A stretch of 59,331 bases of DNA from Phycisphaerales bacterium (lineage in GTDB: Bacteria; Planctomycetota; Phycisphaerae; Phycisphaerales; UBA1924), in assembly GCA_020853815.1 (NCBI GenBank), contig JADYYE010000078.1, positions 1-59,331 on the forward strand, written 5' to 3'. Position numbers and translations under genes: made by a program. The notes below the pieces were generated by a model that was not told where the DNA came from, did no database searches, and was given only the letters and a program-made list of their open reading frames with translations. This document shows positions 33,818 to 42,050 of this stretch, piece after piece (within the stretch, counting starts at the first letter, position 1; each line of letters starts with the position of its first letter).

Positions 33818-34606
33818 TCAGCTCCGTCTCCCCCTGTCTCGCTGCTTCGCTGCTTCGCTGTCTCGCTCCGTGCCCTTCTGTCCCCACAACTCCGCCAGCC
33901 GCTCGTTCTGCTCATCACTCCCCACCAGCGATAGCGACGTTTCCAGTGCGTCCCTAATTTTGTTGCCCGCGAGCGAGCCGTCCACCTCGCCCAGCCAGGA
34001 TTTGGTCGCCGAGAGCCCGGTGGGCGGCTTCTCGATCATCTTGGCGGCCAGTTCGTGCGCCCGAGCGACGCACGCCTCGGGCGAGTTGACCAACTCATGC
34101 ACGAGTCCGAGGTGGTGGGCCGCTCTCCCATCGATGAAGTCGGTGGAGAGCAAACGGGCACGGGCCGGGCCGTCACCGACCGCGAGGCGCAGCAAGGGAG
34201 CGGACACCGCGGGGGAGATGCCGAGCTTGACGACCGGATAGCCGAACTTAGACTCGGGCGTGGAGATCACAATGTCGCACCCGCAGAGGATCGCGCAGCC
34301 GCCGGCGATCGCGGCGCCCGGCGCGGCGGCGATGACGATCGCGGGGCTCGCGCGCATGGTGGCCGTCACCCACGCAAGCCCCGTCAGCAGGTTCGGGAGC
34401 GCCCCGGCGTCGTCGCGACATTCGGAGAGATCAAACCCGGCGCAGAACACGGGGCCCACGGGCTCCAGCACGATCACGCGCGAGTGCTTGGCCTTCTTCA
34501 GCGCGGCGGCCAGTTCGTCGAGCATCCGCGGCGTGAGCGCGTTGCGTTTGTCGCTCCGGTCCAGCCGGATTGTTCGCACGGCGCCAACATCCTCCACGCG
34601 GATCAT
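33818..34606 (-). CDS. Crotonase-family paralogue lacking the usual catalytic glutamate
   Basis: A 262-residue crotonase. The fold motifs are present: RSDKRNALT near 17-25, CAGFDLSECRDD near 55 and PGAAIAGGCAILCGCDIVI near 95-113. However, the FPE motif that carries the catalytic Glu in hydratases reads FGYPVVKLGISPA, so Val stands where Glu is expected. It may catalyse a different crotonase reaction or have lost activity. The C-terminus (SEAAKQRDRGRRS) is encoded by an 8-bp tandem repeat (33835-33866), so the natural end may have been changed by repeat insertion. It starts 15 bases after the stop of hmgL; the two probably share a message. Confidence 0.8.
   Translation of the reverse strand: MIRVEDVGAVRTIRLDRSDKRNALTPRMLDELAAALKKAKHSRVIVLEPVGPVFCAGFDLSECRDDAGALPNLLTGLAWVTATMRASPAIVIAAAPGAAIAGGCAILCGCDIVISTPESKFGYPVVKLGISPAVSAPLLRLAVGDGPARARLLSTDFIDGRAAHHLGLVHELVNSPEACVARAHELAAKMIEKPPTGLSATKSWLGEVDGSLAGNKIRDALETSLSLVGSDEQNERLAELWGQKGTERDSEAAKQRDRGRRS
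33835..33866. repeat. Four tandem 8-bp units inside the end of a crotonase gene
   Basis: TGTCTCGC, TGCTTCGC, TGCTTCGC, TGTCTCGC in exact 8-base register, preceded by CCCC. A second array with the same four-unit layout lies at 38709-38740. Confidence 0.7.
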
Positions 34607-34621
34607 CGCCCGAAATCTCCG

Positions 34622-35554
34622 TTACCCCGAGGACACTCGCGCCGCCGAGACGATCGATCGCGCGAAGCTCGCGGCCTCCGCGAGCGTATCCGGGCTCGCG
34701 CCGGTCGAAAAGCCGCGATCGCGGATGGTGCGGATCAGCAGCGAGGTGTCGATGTTGCCGGGGGCACGCTTGCCGGGCGTGCTGGCGTAGGGGCACCCGC
34801 CCAGGCCCGCGACCGAGGCGTCGAACGAGCGGATGCCGGCGTTCAACGCCGCGATCACGCACGCCGCGGCGCGCCCGAAGGTGTCGTGCAGGTGCAGATT
34901 GAGCTTGAACTCGTCGCTCGTCCATTCCCCGGAGAGGGCCGAACGCACGGCGTCCAGCATCGCGACGATGTTTTCCGGCGCGCCCGCGCCGATCGTGTCG
35001 CCCAGGGATATCTCGTCAACTCCGAGGTCCGCCAGCCGCCGCGAGACATGTGCGACCGACTGCGGGCTGATCGCCCCCTCGAACGGGCACGCGATGGCGC
35101 ACGAGACATACCCGCGAACCAGCAGCGAGTTCGCCTTCGCTCGCGCGACGACCGGCCTGAATCGCTCGATCGTCTCTTCGATGCTGGCGTTGGTGTTCTT
35201 TCGAGAGAACGTCTCGCTCGCGGCGGTGAACACCGAGACCTTATCGAGAATCCGCCGCCCCGCCCGTTGGTTCACCTCAAGCGCCTGGTCCATCCCCTTG
35301 TCGTTTGGCACCAGCGCCGAGTACATCACGCCCGCGGGCTTGGAAGGGGCCTTGGCGAGCGAGTCGCACAACGCTCTGGCGTCCGCCAACTGGGGCACCC
35401 ACTTCGGCGAGACAAAGGACGTCACCTCGACCTCGTCGACGCCTGAATTTGTGAGAAGCCGAACGAGTTTGAGCTTGTCATCCAGCGCGATGACGCCCGG
35501 CTCGTTCTGCAGGCCGTCGCGGGGCGCAACGTCGATGACGCGGACGTCGTTCAC
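34622..35554 (-). CDS. Hydroxymethylglutaryl-CoA lyase
   Basis: A 310-residue TIM-barrel enzyme that splits HMG-CoA into acetoacetate and acetyl-CoA, the last step of leucine breakdown. Seen: APRDGLQNEP at 10-19, EVTSFVSPKWVPQLAD near 43-58, SCAIACPFEG near 150, SLGDTIGAG near 183, LHLHDTFG near 220 (metal-binding His) and the signature GLGGCPYA near 250 with the active Cys. The start is GTG at 35554 with no ribosome site; TACACT ends six bases upstream, so the message is probably leaderless. Two crotonase genes follow on the same strand. No 3-methylcrotonyl-CoA carboxylase is in the window. Confidence 0.92.
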   Translation of the reverse strand: MNDVRVIDVAPRDGLQNEPGVIALDDKLKLVRLLTNSGVDEVEVTSFVSPKWVPQLADARALCDSLAKAPSKPAGVMYSALVPNDKGMDQALEVNQRAGRRILDKVSVFTAASETFSRKNTNASIEETIERFRPVVARAKANSLLVRGYVSCAIACPFEGAISPQSVAHVSRRLADLGVDEISLGDTIGAGAPENIVAMLDAVRSALSGEWTSDEFKLNLHLHDTFGRAAACVIAALNAGIRSFDASVAGLGGCPYASTPGKRAPGNIDTSLLIRTIRDRGFSTGASPDTLAEAASFARSIVSAARVSSG

Positions 35555-35560
35555 GCGTCG

Positions 35561-35566
35561 AGTGTA
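35561..35566 (-). promoter_or_regulatory. -10 hexamer for a leaderless hmgL message
   Basis: TACACT on the minus strand ends six bases before the GTG start at 35554; there is no Shine-Dalgarno. The same hexamer serves the esterase-family and GT2 genes. Confidence 0.45.
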
Positions 35567-35589
35567 GGGGTTTGCTGAGGATTCCGTCG

Positions 35590-36330
35590 TTACGCGCGGG
35601 CCAGCCGCCCCGAGGGCGCCCTGGTCGCGACCATGTAGCGCTGGAGGCGAACGCCGGGGCAGGCGCTGGGGCCGATCTCCTGGTGCGTGAAGACGCGCCC
35701 GACGGGCACGCGATACCGGCGCATCATTTCAGCCAGAAATGCGTCGAGGGTGTTCAACGCATCCGAAGTCGGTGCGTGCTCGTTGAAGTTGCCCATGAGC
35801 ATGATGCCCAGGTTGTGTTCGTTCTGGTTCTTGACGTGCGCGCCCTGCAGGTTATTCGGCCTGGCTTCCCACACCCGCCCCATGGGATCGATGGAGTAGT
35901 GATAGCCGATGTCGACCCAGCCGTTGCGGACATGCGATTGACGCACGGACTCAAGCCGCCGCGCTGAATCGCTCATCGAACGGATCCCCGTCGACGGAAG
36001 TGCATCGTGATGCACCGTGATCCGGGCCACACCCGCCATGGCGTAAGCCTCACGGCTCATGATCGGCTTGGCATTGGTCCATTGCGAGCGCGATATCACC
36101 CCCGGCACCGGGCCGATCGGGGCATTCGGCGTCGGTACCGTTCCGGGCTTGTACGAGTTCTGTGCGAGCGGAGGGGCTTTGCTCGGGTCATCCAGCGGAT
36201 CCGACCAATCCCACTGCTTCGGGGGAAGTTCCGTCACGCCGCCGCTGGATTGACAGCCCGACAGCCAGGCGGCCGTGCCGAGCAGAAGTCCGGTGCGCAA
36301 AATGTCACGTCGATTGAGGTCTTGGCTCAC
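35590..36330 (-). CDS. N-acetylmuramoyl-L-alanine amidase (PGRP/Amidase_2), Tat-type lipoprotein
   Basis: A 246-residue peptidoglycan amidase. From the GTG at 36330 it begins VSQDLNRRDILRTGLLLG, a twin-arginine-like leader, and reaches a lipobox LSGC near residue 26. A Pro-rich stretch leads to the amidase fold: ITVHHDA near 107 (first zinc His), GYHYSIDPMGRVWEARP, HNLGIMLMGNFNEH and HQEIGPSACPG near the C-terminus (further zinc ligands). It would cleave the bond between muramic acid and the stem peptide outside the inner membrane. A TTG at 36369 would extend it, but the GTG places the leader correctly. It follows asnB by 51 bases in the same direction. Confidence 0.82.
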   Translation of the reverse strand: MSQDLNRRDILRTGLLLGTAAWLSGCQSSGGVTELPPKQWDWSDPLDDPSKAPPLAQNSYKPGTVPTPNAPIGPVPGVISRSQWTNAKPIMSREAYAMAGVARITVHHDALPSTGIRSMSDSARRLESVRQSHVRNGWVDIGYHYSIDPMGRVWEARPNNLQGAHVKNQNEHNLGIMLMGNFNEHAPTSDALNTLDAFLAEMMRRYRVPVGRVFTHQEIGPSACPGVRLQRYMVATRAPSGRLARA

Positions 36331-36381
36331 GGAATATCCATCGGCCGTCTGGGGCCCGGTTGTGTACAAGCGGCGTCGGGT

Positions 36382-38262
36382 TCATCGTACCGATCCCAAC
36401 CGGCGACACCAGAGCGCCAACACCAAGATCAGGTAGAGCCGCTGGCTGTGCTCCCCTTGCCCAGAGACGTGGTCGTCAAGCAGGCGACGGGCGGCCTTGG
36501 CCGAGAACTCGACCCCGAGGTCCACCGCTCCCCAGGGCGATGCCGATGACAGCACGTCCGACAGGCATGTGCGAAGCCCGGCGTAGTCCTGCCTCCACCA
36601 CGAGTGGAGCGGCAGGGCGAACCCGGATTTCGGGCGGCCTGTGATCGAATCGGGCAATCGCCGGGCCGCCAGCGCCCGCAGCGGCGCCTTGGTCCTGCCC
36701 CATGCCAGGAGCGACCGCATGGGCGACGAGAGCCCGGCCCGGATGATCGAGGGCGAGAGCAGCGGGGCGCGCAGCTCCAGCGCGACCGCCATCGTGGCGG
36801 TATCGGTCTTCCGCAAGAGGTCCGCCGGGAGGTACTCCTGAAAATCCAGTCGGGGCGCGTCGGGCACCGCACGGGCCGACGGGAGCATCGCTTCGGCCTC
36901 GGCGCTGAACTCCGCGAGCGAAGGCGACGGGAAAATCGCCAGCACGTCGTCATAGCCACGATGGCGCGATGCATCGAGCAAGCGACTCAACATGCTCTCG
37001 GCCGACTTCGGGTGGGCGGCGCAGGCGCCGTGGGGCTTGCTCCACGGCAAGGCCGCCAGCGTGTCCATCGCGGGTGCCAGCAGCCAACTGGCCAGATGAC
37101 GCCGATAGCCGGCGAAGAGTTCGTCGCCCGCATCGCCCGCGAGCGCGACGGTGACGTGCCGCCGGGCCTCATTGGCGAGCCAGTACGTGGGAAGGAGCGA
37201 GCTATCGCCAAAGGGCAGGGCGAGCTTGTCGATCAGCGTCGTCAGGTCATCGATAGGCGATGACGCGGGATAATCCAGCGTGGTGTGATCAGTCCCAAGG
37301 GCTCGGGCAGTCACCGCCGCCGCCTCGGATTCGTCATACGCCGGATCGGCCATGCGCATCGTGAACGTTCGGAGGGGTCGGCCTTGATTTCGCAGTTGCT
37401 CCGCGGCGTGGCCCGCGACCAGGGCCGAGTCGATCCCGCCCGAGAGGAAGCACCCCGTGGGCACGTCGGCGTCGAGGCGGAGCGAGACACTCTGTTGCAG
37501 CGCTTCATCGATCGCGTCAAGATCGGGTGGCGTGTCTCGCTCGGGCAGGTCCGGCGCCCAGCGTGAAATCTCAACGCGAATCCCGCCGCCGTCGGTCCGC
37601 ACGCGAGCCACGCACCCCGGCGGCACGCTCTGGATCGGCCTCATGGGCGGCTGCTCGTCGTATCCCTTCCACATCCACTTCGCGAGGACCGCCGGATCGA
37701 TCCCCGGCTTCCAAAGGTCGGCGTCCTGGCGGGCCATGTCCCACAGGGCGCCGGACGTGCTCGCAAACGCCAGCATCGATCCGTCGACGGCCACCATGTA
37801 GTACAGCGGCTTCTCGCCCGCAAGGTCACGAGCCAGCCATATCTCGCGCGTCGAGTGATCAAACATCGCGATCGCGAACATGCCGTCGAGTTCGCGCAGG
37901 CAGCCCGACCCCAGCGCCGCCCACGCGTACAGGATCGATTCGGTGTCGCTGTGATCGGAGCGATACTCGCCCCTAAACCGCCGACGGAGTTCGCGGTGGT
38001 TGTAGATGCACCCGTTGAACACGACCGACAGCTTCGCACCGCCACCCGCGGGCCAGTGCATGGGTTGCCCACCTCCCGCGGCGTCCAGAATCGTCAATCG
38101 CCGATGAAGCAGAGTCAGTTCAATGTTGCCCGCCTGAATCACCTCCCGCGAACGCGCGTCCGGCCCGCGATGGGCGATCGCCGCGTCGAGCCGATCAATC
38201 ACCTCGGGGTGTGTTGGTGGCACCGCGCCGGTCAGTCTCAGGATTCCCGCGATCCCGCACAT
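36382..38262 (-). CDS. asnB: Asparagine synthetase (glutamine-hydrolysing)
   Basis: A 626-residue two-domain enzyme. The N-terminal glutaminase begins MCGIAGIL with nucleophile Cys2, then AHRGPDA and VFNGCIYNHRELR. The synthetase domain has the PPi loop SGGIDSALV near 260 and LAGDAGDELFAGYRRH near 365 (the usual SGDGGDE reads AGDAGDE). It makes Asn from Asp, Gln and ATP; members outside Asn synthesis also amidate cell-wall or surface compounds. The ATG at 38262 gives the required Cys2. It has no Shine-Dalgarno, but TACCTT ends six bases upstream. It is divergent from the FmdB-like gene, with 49 bases between the starts, and followed by the amidase gene. Confidence 0.9.
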   Translation of the reverse strand: MCGIAGILRLTGAVPPTHPEVIDRLDAAIAHRGPDARSREVIQAGNIELTLLHRRLTILDAAGGGQPMHWPAGGGAKLSVVFNGCIYNHRELRRRFRGEYRSDHSDTESILYAWAALGSGCLRELDGMFAIAMFDHSTREIWLARDLAGEKPLYYMVAVDGSMLAFASTSGALWDMARQDADLWKPGIDPAVLAKWMWKGYDEQPPMRPIQSVPPGCVARVRTDGGGIRVEISRWAPDLPERDTPPDLDAIDEALQQSVSLRLDADVPTGCFLSGGIDSALVAGHAAEQLRNQGRPLRTFTMRMADPAYDESEAAAVTARALGTDHTTLDYPASSPIDDLTTLIDKLALPFGDSSLLPTYWLANEARRHVTVALAGDAGDELFAGYRRHLASWLLAPAMDTLAALPWSKPHGACAAHPKSAESMLSRLLDASRHRGYDDVLAIFPSPSLAEFSAEAEAMLPSARAVPDAPRLDFQEYLPADLLRKTDTATMAVALELRAPLLSPSIIRAGLSSPMRSLLAWGRTKAPLRALAARRLPDSITGRPKSGFALPLHSWWRQDYAGLRTCLSDVLSSASPWGAVDLGVEFSAKAARRLLDDHVSGQGEHSQRLYLILVLALWCRRLGSVR

Positions 38263-38268
38263 GCAGGG

Positions 38269-38274
38269 AAGGTA
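38269..38274 (-). promoter_or_regulatory. -10 hexamer for a leaderless asnB message
   Basis: TACCTT on the minus strand ends six bases before the asnB ATG. It faces a second leaderless -10 at 38300-38305 for the opposite gene, so the two promoters share 49 bases and probably interfere. Confidence 0.45.
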
Positions 38275-38299
38275 TCGGCCGACGCCCGCTCCCGCGCGG

Positions 38300-38305
38300 T
38301 AGAAT
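38300..38305 (+). promoter_or_regulatory. -10 hexamer for a leaderless FmdB-like message
   Basis: TAGAAT, five of six bases matching TATAAT, ends six bases before the ATG at 38312. There is no Shine-Dalgarno and no room for one. Confidence 0.5.
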
Positions 38306-38311
38306 CGTGCC

Positions 38312-38566
38312 ATGCCGATCTACGAATACGTCTGTGAGGAACCCGGCAAGGAGCCCGTGGTGATCGAACTCCTTCGGAGCGTCGCGGATGCGGACAAGCC
38401 GGTCCCCGATCCCGATGGCAAGGGGCGCGTTTTCAAGCGGCGGCTCAGCGTCTTTGCCTCCGGCGGCCAGGGTGGCCCGGAGGGCCTCGCCGTCGGGCCG
38501 GGCGGGCATGTCCATTCGGGCACGTGCGGCTGCGGCAAGCGTCGCGGATCCTGCGGTATGGGCTGA
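38312..38566 (+). CDS. FmdB-type small zinc-ribbon-like protein
   Basis: An 84-residue protein that begins MPIYEYVC, the standard opening of FmdB/regulatory-protein zinc ribbons. The second half of the first CxxC is lost (CEEP), and the C-terminus carries GTCGCGKRRGSCGMG, so metal binding must differ or be partial. Function is unknown in most members. It is divergent from asnB. Confidence 0.65.
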   Translation: MPIYEYVCEEPGKEPVVIELLRSVADADKPVPDPDGKGRVFKRRLSVFASGGQGGPEGLAVGPGGHVHSGTCGCGKRRGSCGMG

Positions 38567-38708
38567 AGCGCGGAGGCCGACGGATCATGTCACGCGGCGA
38601 ACCAAGGTGGCGCGGGCCGGAGTCTCCGAACCTGCCGCGCGGACCCTCAACATCCTGCGATCGCGTCGATTCTCTCGGCCCGTCGTTTTTTCACTTCCGG
38701 TTTTCCCC

Positions 38709-38740
38709 TGTCTCGCTGTGTCGCTGCCTCGCTGTCTCGC
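38709..38740. repeat. Second array of four tandem 8-bp units, upstream of serA
   Basis: TGTCTCGC, TGTGTCGC, TGCCTCGC, TGTCTCGC, again after CCCC. It lies in the 196-base gap before serA, 22 bases before its start. Same design as 33835-33866. Confidence 0.7.
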
Positions 38741-38762
38741 GTTCTTTCAACGGAGCTTCCTC

Positions 38763-39758
38763 GTGAAAGTCCTCATCGCCGACAAGTTCGAGAAATCCGG
38801 GATCGATGGGCTCAAGGCCCTGGGCTGCACCGTCGTCTATGAGCCCGACGCCGCCGGCGCGATCGGCGACGTGATCGCCCGCGAATCGCCGCAGGTCTTG
38901 ATCGTTCGATCGACCAAGGTCCCAGCCGCCGCCATCGACAAGGGCGTCGGCCTCAAGGCCATCATCCGCGCCGGCGCGGGCGTGGACAACATCGACGCGG
39001 GCGCGGCCACGACCCGAGGCATCGGCGTTGCCAACTGCCCGGGCATGAACGCCGTCGCGGTCGCCGAGATGACCATGGGCCTCCTGCTCTCGCTCGATCG
39101 TCGCATCGTCGATCAGACGCTCGAAGCTCGCGCCGGCAAATGGAACAAGAAAGAGTTCTCCAAGACCGGACCGGGCGGCGCTCGCGGCCTGAAAGGCACA
39201 ACGCTTGGCGTGATCGGCGCGGGGGCCATCGGACGTGCCGTCATCAAGCGAGCCGTCGCGTTTGACATGCGCGTGATCGCCTGGAGCCGCAGCATCACGC
39301 CCGATCACGCGCGCGACCTCGGCGCGGAGTGGGGGGGCACCGACACTCCCGCGCTCCTCGACATCGCCGGGCGCTGCGACGCCATCAGCCTGCACCTCCC
39401 CAGCGCGCCCGACACCAACAAGCTGATCGGCGCGGCGTTCTTTGAGCGCATGAAGCCCGGCGCGTACTTCATCAACACGTCCCGCGGTTCGGTCGTCGAT
39501 GAGGCCGCGCTGCGGGCCGCGGTTCAGGCCAAGGGCATCCGCGCGGGCCTCGACGTGTGCGAAAACCAGCCGGGCCAGGCTCAGGCGGACTGGTCGAGCG
39601 AAACGGCCAGGCTGTCTGGCGTTTACATGACCCACCACAGCGGCGCTTCCACCGACCAGGCCCAGCAGGCCGTGGCGGATGAAACCGTGCGCCTCGTGCG
39701 GGTGTTCAAGGAAACCGGGCGGCTGGACAACCGCGTGAACCCCGGCTCGATCCGTTAG
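38763..39758 (+). CDS. serA: D-3-phosphoglycerate dehydrogenase
   Basis: A 331-residue NAD-dependent 2-hydroxyacid dehydrogenase that starts serine synthesis from 3-phosphoglycerate. Seen: RSTKVPAAAID, RAGAGVDNIDA near 75, NAD motif GVIGAGAIG near 150, HLPSAPDTNKLIG, NTSRGSVVDE with the active Arg region, DVCENQPG (Glu) and THHSGAST (His). There is no C-terminal ACT domain, so this is the short form without serine feedback. GTG at 38763 follows GGAG by seven bases; an open frame reaches 38388 but overlaps the fmdB-like gene and a tandem repeat. serC lies about 4.6 kb further on, on the other strand. Confidence 0.88.
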   Translation: MKVLIADKFEKSGIDGLKALGCTVVYEPDAAGAIGDVIARESPQVLIVRSTKVPAAAIDKGVGLKAIIRAGAGVDNIDAGAATTRGIGVANCPGMNAVAVAEMTMGLLLSLDRRIVDQTLEARAGKWNKKEFSKTGPGGARGLKGTTLGVIGAGAIGRAVIKRAVAFDMRVIAWSRSITPDHARDLGAEWGGTDTPALLDIAGRCDAISLHLPSAPDTNKLIGAAFFERMKPGAYFINTSRGSVVDEAALRAAVQAKGIRAGLDVCENQPGQAQADWSSETARLSGVYMTHHSGASTDQAQQAVADETVRLVRVFKETGRLDNRVNPGSIR

Positions 39759-39800
39759 ACCTCTCGGCTTGCCGTCGGCGAACGTACCGCCTCGAGTAGA

Positions 39801-39824
39801 CACGGACCCAAAGGCGGGTCCGTG
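39801..39824. repeat. Perfect palindrome between convergent genes
   Basis: CACGGACCC (39801-39809), 6-base loop, GGGTCCGTG (39816-39824). It lies 43 bases after serA and before the stop of a convergent gene. A related piece, GGCACCCAAGG...CACGGACCC, follows to about 39890. It could terminate both genes, but there is no T-run. Confidence 0.6.
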
Positions 39825-39911
39825 CGTGAGGCGACGCCGACATTCAACAGCGGAAACCGCCGTGGCACCCAAGGCGCACGGACCCGAAGGCAGGTACATG
39901 AAGCGGATGGG

Positions 39912-41894
39912 TCACTTCATCGCCGGCTCGGCGAGCAACGCCCCGGCGAGGATCGGCGAGGTGAGCAAGTAGCGCCCGCGATCAAGCGTGGTGGCGACCT
40001 GCCAGACCGGCAACGAGACATCGTTGCGGTTGCTCTGGTGCCCGCCGGGGATGAAGATCTGGAAGTCGGACATGGAGACGGGGTTCATGCCACCCTCGCG
40101 GTGCTGGCTCGCGGCGCCGATCGCACCCGCGGCGATGATTGGCGAGAGCTGCATCACCGCGCCCAGCGCCCCGCCCGCGTTCACGAGCATGGACCGATCG
40201 GCGTGGGTGTCCACGATGTAGTTCTGCCCGTCCCAATAGCCGACCTGGATCGACGACAACGCGCCCGCCGCCAGGTCGCGGTATGTGGGCACGAGCATGC
40301 CGACGCTGCGGCCTTCGCCATGGACGGGCGGCGCGCTCATCGCATTGGAGACCGCCGAGCCCAACATGCTGACGAGGGGATAGCCCGCATGGAGCATGCG
40401 GTTGGTGTCGATGAAGGTGAGCGAGGTCACGCCGTTGTGCTTCTTGCGGAGCGCCGCGATCGCGGGCGAGGCGGCCAGACCCGCGTCGCCCTTGCCCGAG
40501 GCCTGGATTGCCGCGGCGAGGGTCGACTGGGGCGTGACACCGACGACGAACCAGCTCTCGGTCGCCGCGTACGTAAGTTCGAGCGGGATCGGCAGGCCGC
40601 TGAAGCGAAGGCTCATGAGCTCGACGCCCTGCTCCTTCCACGAGCGGACGCGGGCGTACTTGCCGACGTCGTTGTTCTGAGCAAACGCGGCGTTGGCAAA
40701 CTCCACCAGCTTGGCGTGGGCGGCGACGAACTTCGCACGATCCTTGAAGTTGAGCATCGCGACCATCGACGCGATGGAGCCGCCGCCGGTCGAATCGGAG
40801 GCGTAGTAGCCAAAGGTGTCGCCCAATGCGTCGACCACGTCGACCTTGAGATCAACGCCCGTCATCTGCTTGAACTGCGCCAGGCCCTGTGCCGCCTCGG
40901 GCGCCTGTGTGGTGAGCTGATCGATCGCACGCCGGAGCATCGAAAGCCCGCCGCGGCTCATGGAGGCCCAGGTCGCGTCGGCGGGGAAGATTTTCAGTTC
41001 GGCGTCGGTGAGCGATTCCTTGCCGAAACCGAGACGCTCGGCGTAAGGCGCGGCGTCGACCACGCTGATGCGCGTCAGCGAATCCTCCTTGGTGTAACCG
41101 GCTTCATAGCGCACCTTGATCGCGTTCTGCCCGATGAGGCCCGACGCCGAGAGCTCGCCCATCATCTGGTTGAGTTGCGGGTTCTGTGGGCCCGCGGCCA
41201 TCTGGGCGAAGCTCGCCAGCGGCGTCAGGGCGCTGAAATCGATTTCGCCGGAGAGGTACGGGTCCGCGATGGTCGGCTTCGGCACGTTGGCGAAGGCGGA
41301 GTCTGGATTGTCGAGCGTGCCGACGATGATCTCGTACTTCCAGCCGGTCGCGCCCTGGCGCGGGCCGTAGCTCACGCGGGCGAAGTTTGGAATCTGCGTG
41401 TCGTCCATGGTGGCGATGCGCTTGTTGCCGACCGGCGCGGGGGGAAGGTTCGCGCCCGCGAGCATCGTCTTGATCTGCGCGTGGGCGGCCTCGGCGGACT
41501 TCTGATCCTCGAAGTCGGCGCTGAAGACGATGCCGTAGTTGTACAGACCGTCGGCGACGTTGCCGGCGTTCAGCGTGATCGCCATGTGGCCCGGACGGGC
41601 CAGGGTGGAGATGATGGTGTTGATCGCGCCCGCGGCCTGCTCGTTGAACTGGCCGTTGGACTCCTTCGGGAGTTCATTGAGGCGTGCCGGGAGCATCTTG
41701 AGCGCGTCGGCGAAACGCTGGTCCTTGGCATCGACGAGCCAGCGGTCCATGGCCGCGTGCTTCATGACAAAGAGCGTCTGGACCTTGGGCGGCTCACTTT
41801 CGGGGCGGGCGATGGCGCTGCCGGAGGTGGCGACCATGGAAAGGCCGAGCAGGCCGGCGCGAAGAAGCGGACGAGGGCGCGTGACGCTGTGCAT
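39912..41894 (-). CDS. Exported protein of unknown function
   Basis: A 660-residue protein with a signal peptide (about 1-29, core LLRAGLLGLSMVATSGSAIA). I do not recognise a firm family; the repeated pattern of strands followed by helices, with phrases such as VAMLNFKDRAKFVAAHAKLVEF and YAATESWFVVGVTPQSTLAAAIQ, reminds me of DUF3352-like exported proteins, but that is weak. The middle contains a possible four-helix part around 300-350. ATG at 41894 follows GGGAG. Just upstream, GGTCGG/CCGACC (41906-41921) forms a hairpin in the leader. The frame stays open far upstream through the GT9 gene, which is an artefact of high GC. Confidence 0.6.
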   Translation of the reverse strand: MHSVTRPRPLLRAGLLGLSMVATSGSAIARPESEPPKVQTLFVMKHAAMDRWLVDAKDQRFADALKMLPARLNELPKESNGQFNEQAAGAINTIISTLARPGHMAITLNAGNVADGLYNYGIVFSADFEDQKSAEAAHAQIKTMLAGANLPPAPVGNKRIATMDDTQIPNFARVSYGPRQGATGWKYEIIVGTLDNPDSAFANVPKPTIADPYLSGEIDFSALTPLASFAQMAAGPQNPQLNQMMGELSASGLIGQNAIKVRYEAGYTKEDSLTRISVVDAAPYAERLGFGKESLTDAELKIFPADATWASMSRGGLSMLRRAIDQLTTQAPEAAQGLAQFKQMTGVDLKVDVVDALGDTFGYYASDSTGGGSIASMVAMLNFKDRAKFVAAHAKLVEFANAAFAQNNDVGKYARVRSWKEQGVELMSLRFSGLPIPLELTYAATESWFVVGVTPQSTLAAAIQASGKGDAGLAASPAIAALRKKHNGVTSLTFIDTNRMLHAGYPLVSMLGSAVSNAMSAPPVHGEGRSVGMLVPTYRDLAAGALSSIQVGYWDGQNYIVDTHADRSMLVNAGGALGAVMQLSPIIAAGAIGAASQHREGGMNPVSMSDFQIFIPGGHQSNRNDVSLPVWQVATTLDRGRYLLTSPILAGALLAEPAMK

Positions 41895-41905
41895 GACTTG
41901 CTCCC

Positions 41906-41921
41906 GGTCGGCGGTCCGACC
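41906..41921. repeat. Leader hairpin upstream of the exported unknown gene
   Basis: GGTCGG (41906-41911), loop CGGT, CCGACC (41916-41921), directly before the GGGAG ribosome site on the minus strand. It could limit translation, or be a leftover palindrome. Confidence 0.4.
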
Positions 41922-42050
41922 CTGACGTTCAATGTGGCGGCCCGAGACGTGTCGAGCCGCGATGATCTCTTCAGGAACACTTGGGGAAGGCCCCCAACGG
42001 ATTTCAGGGTCCGGCGGGCGGCGGCAGGAAGCCGTACCATCGGAGCCCCG

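Noticed and set aside
36382..38262. asnB as part of a peptide natural-product cluster
   Set aside because: No precursor peptide, protease or transporter is adjacent; neighbours are cell-wall and amino-acid genes.
33835..38740. 8-bp tandem arrays as CRISPR or other spacer array
   Set aside because: The units are contiguous with no spacers and no cas genes are present.
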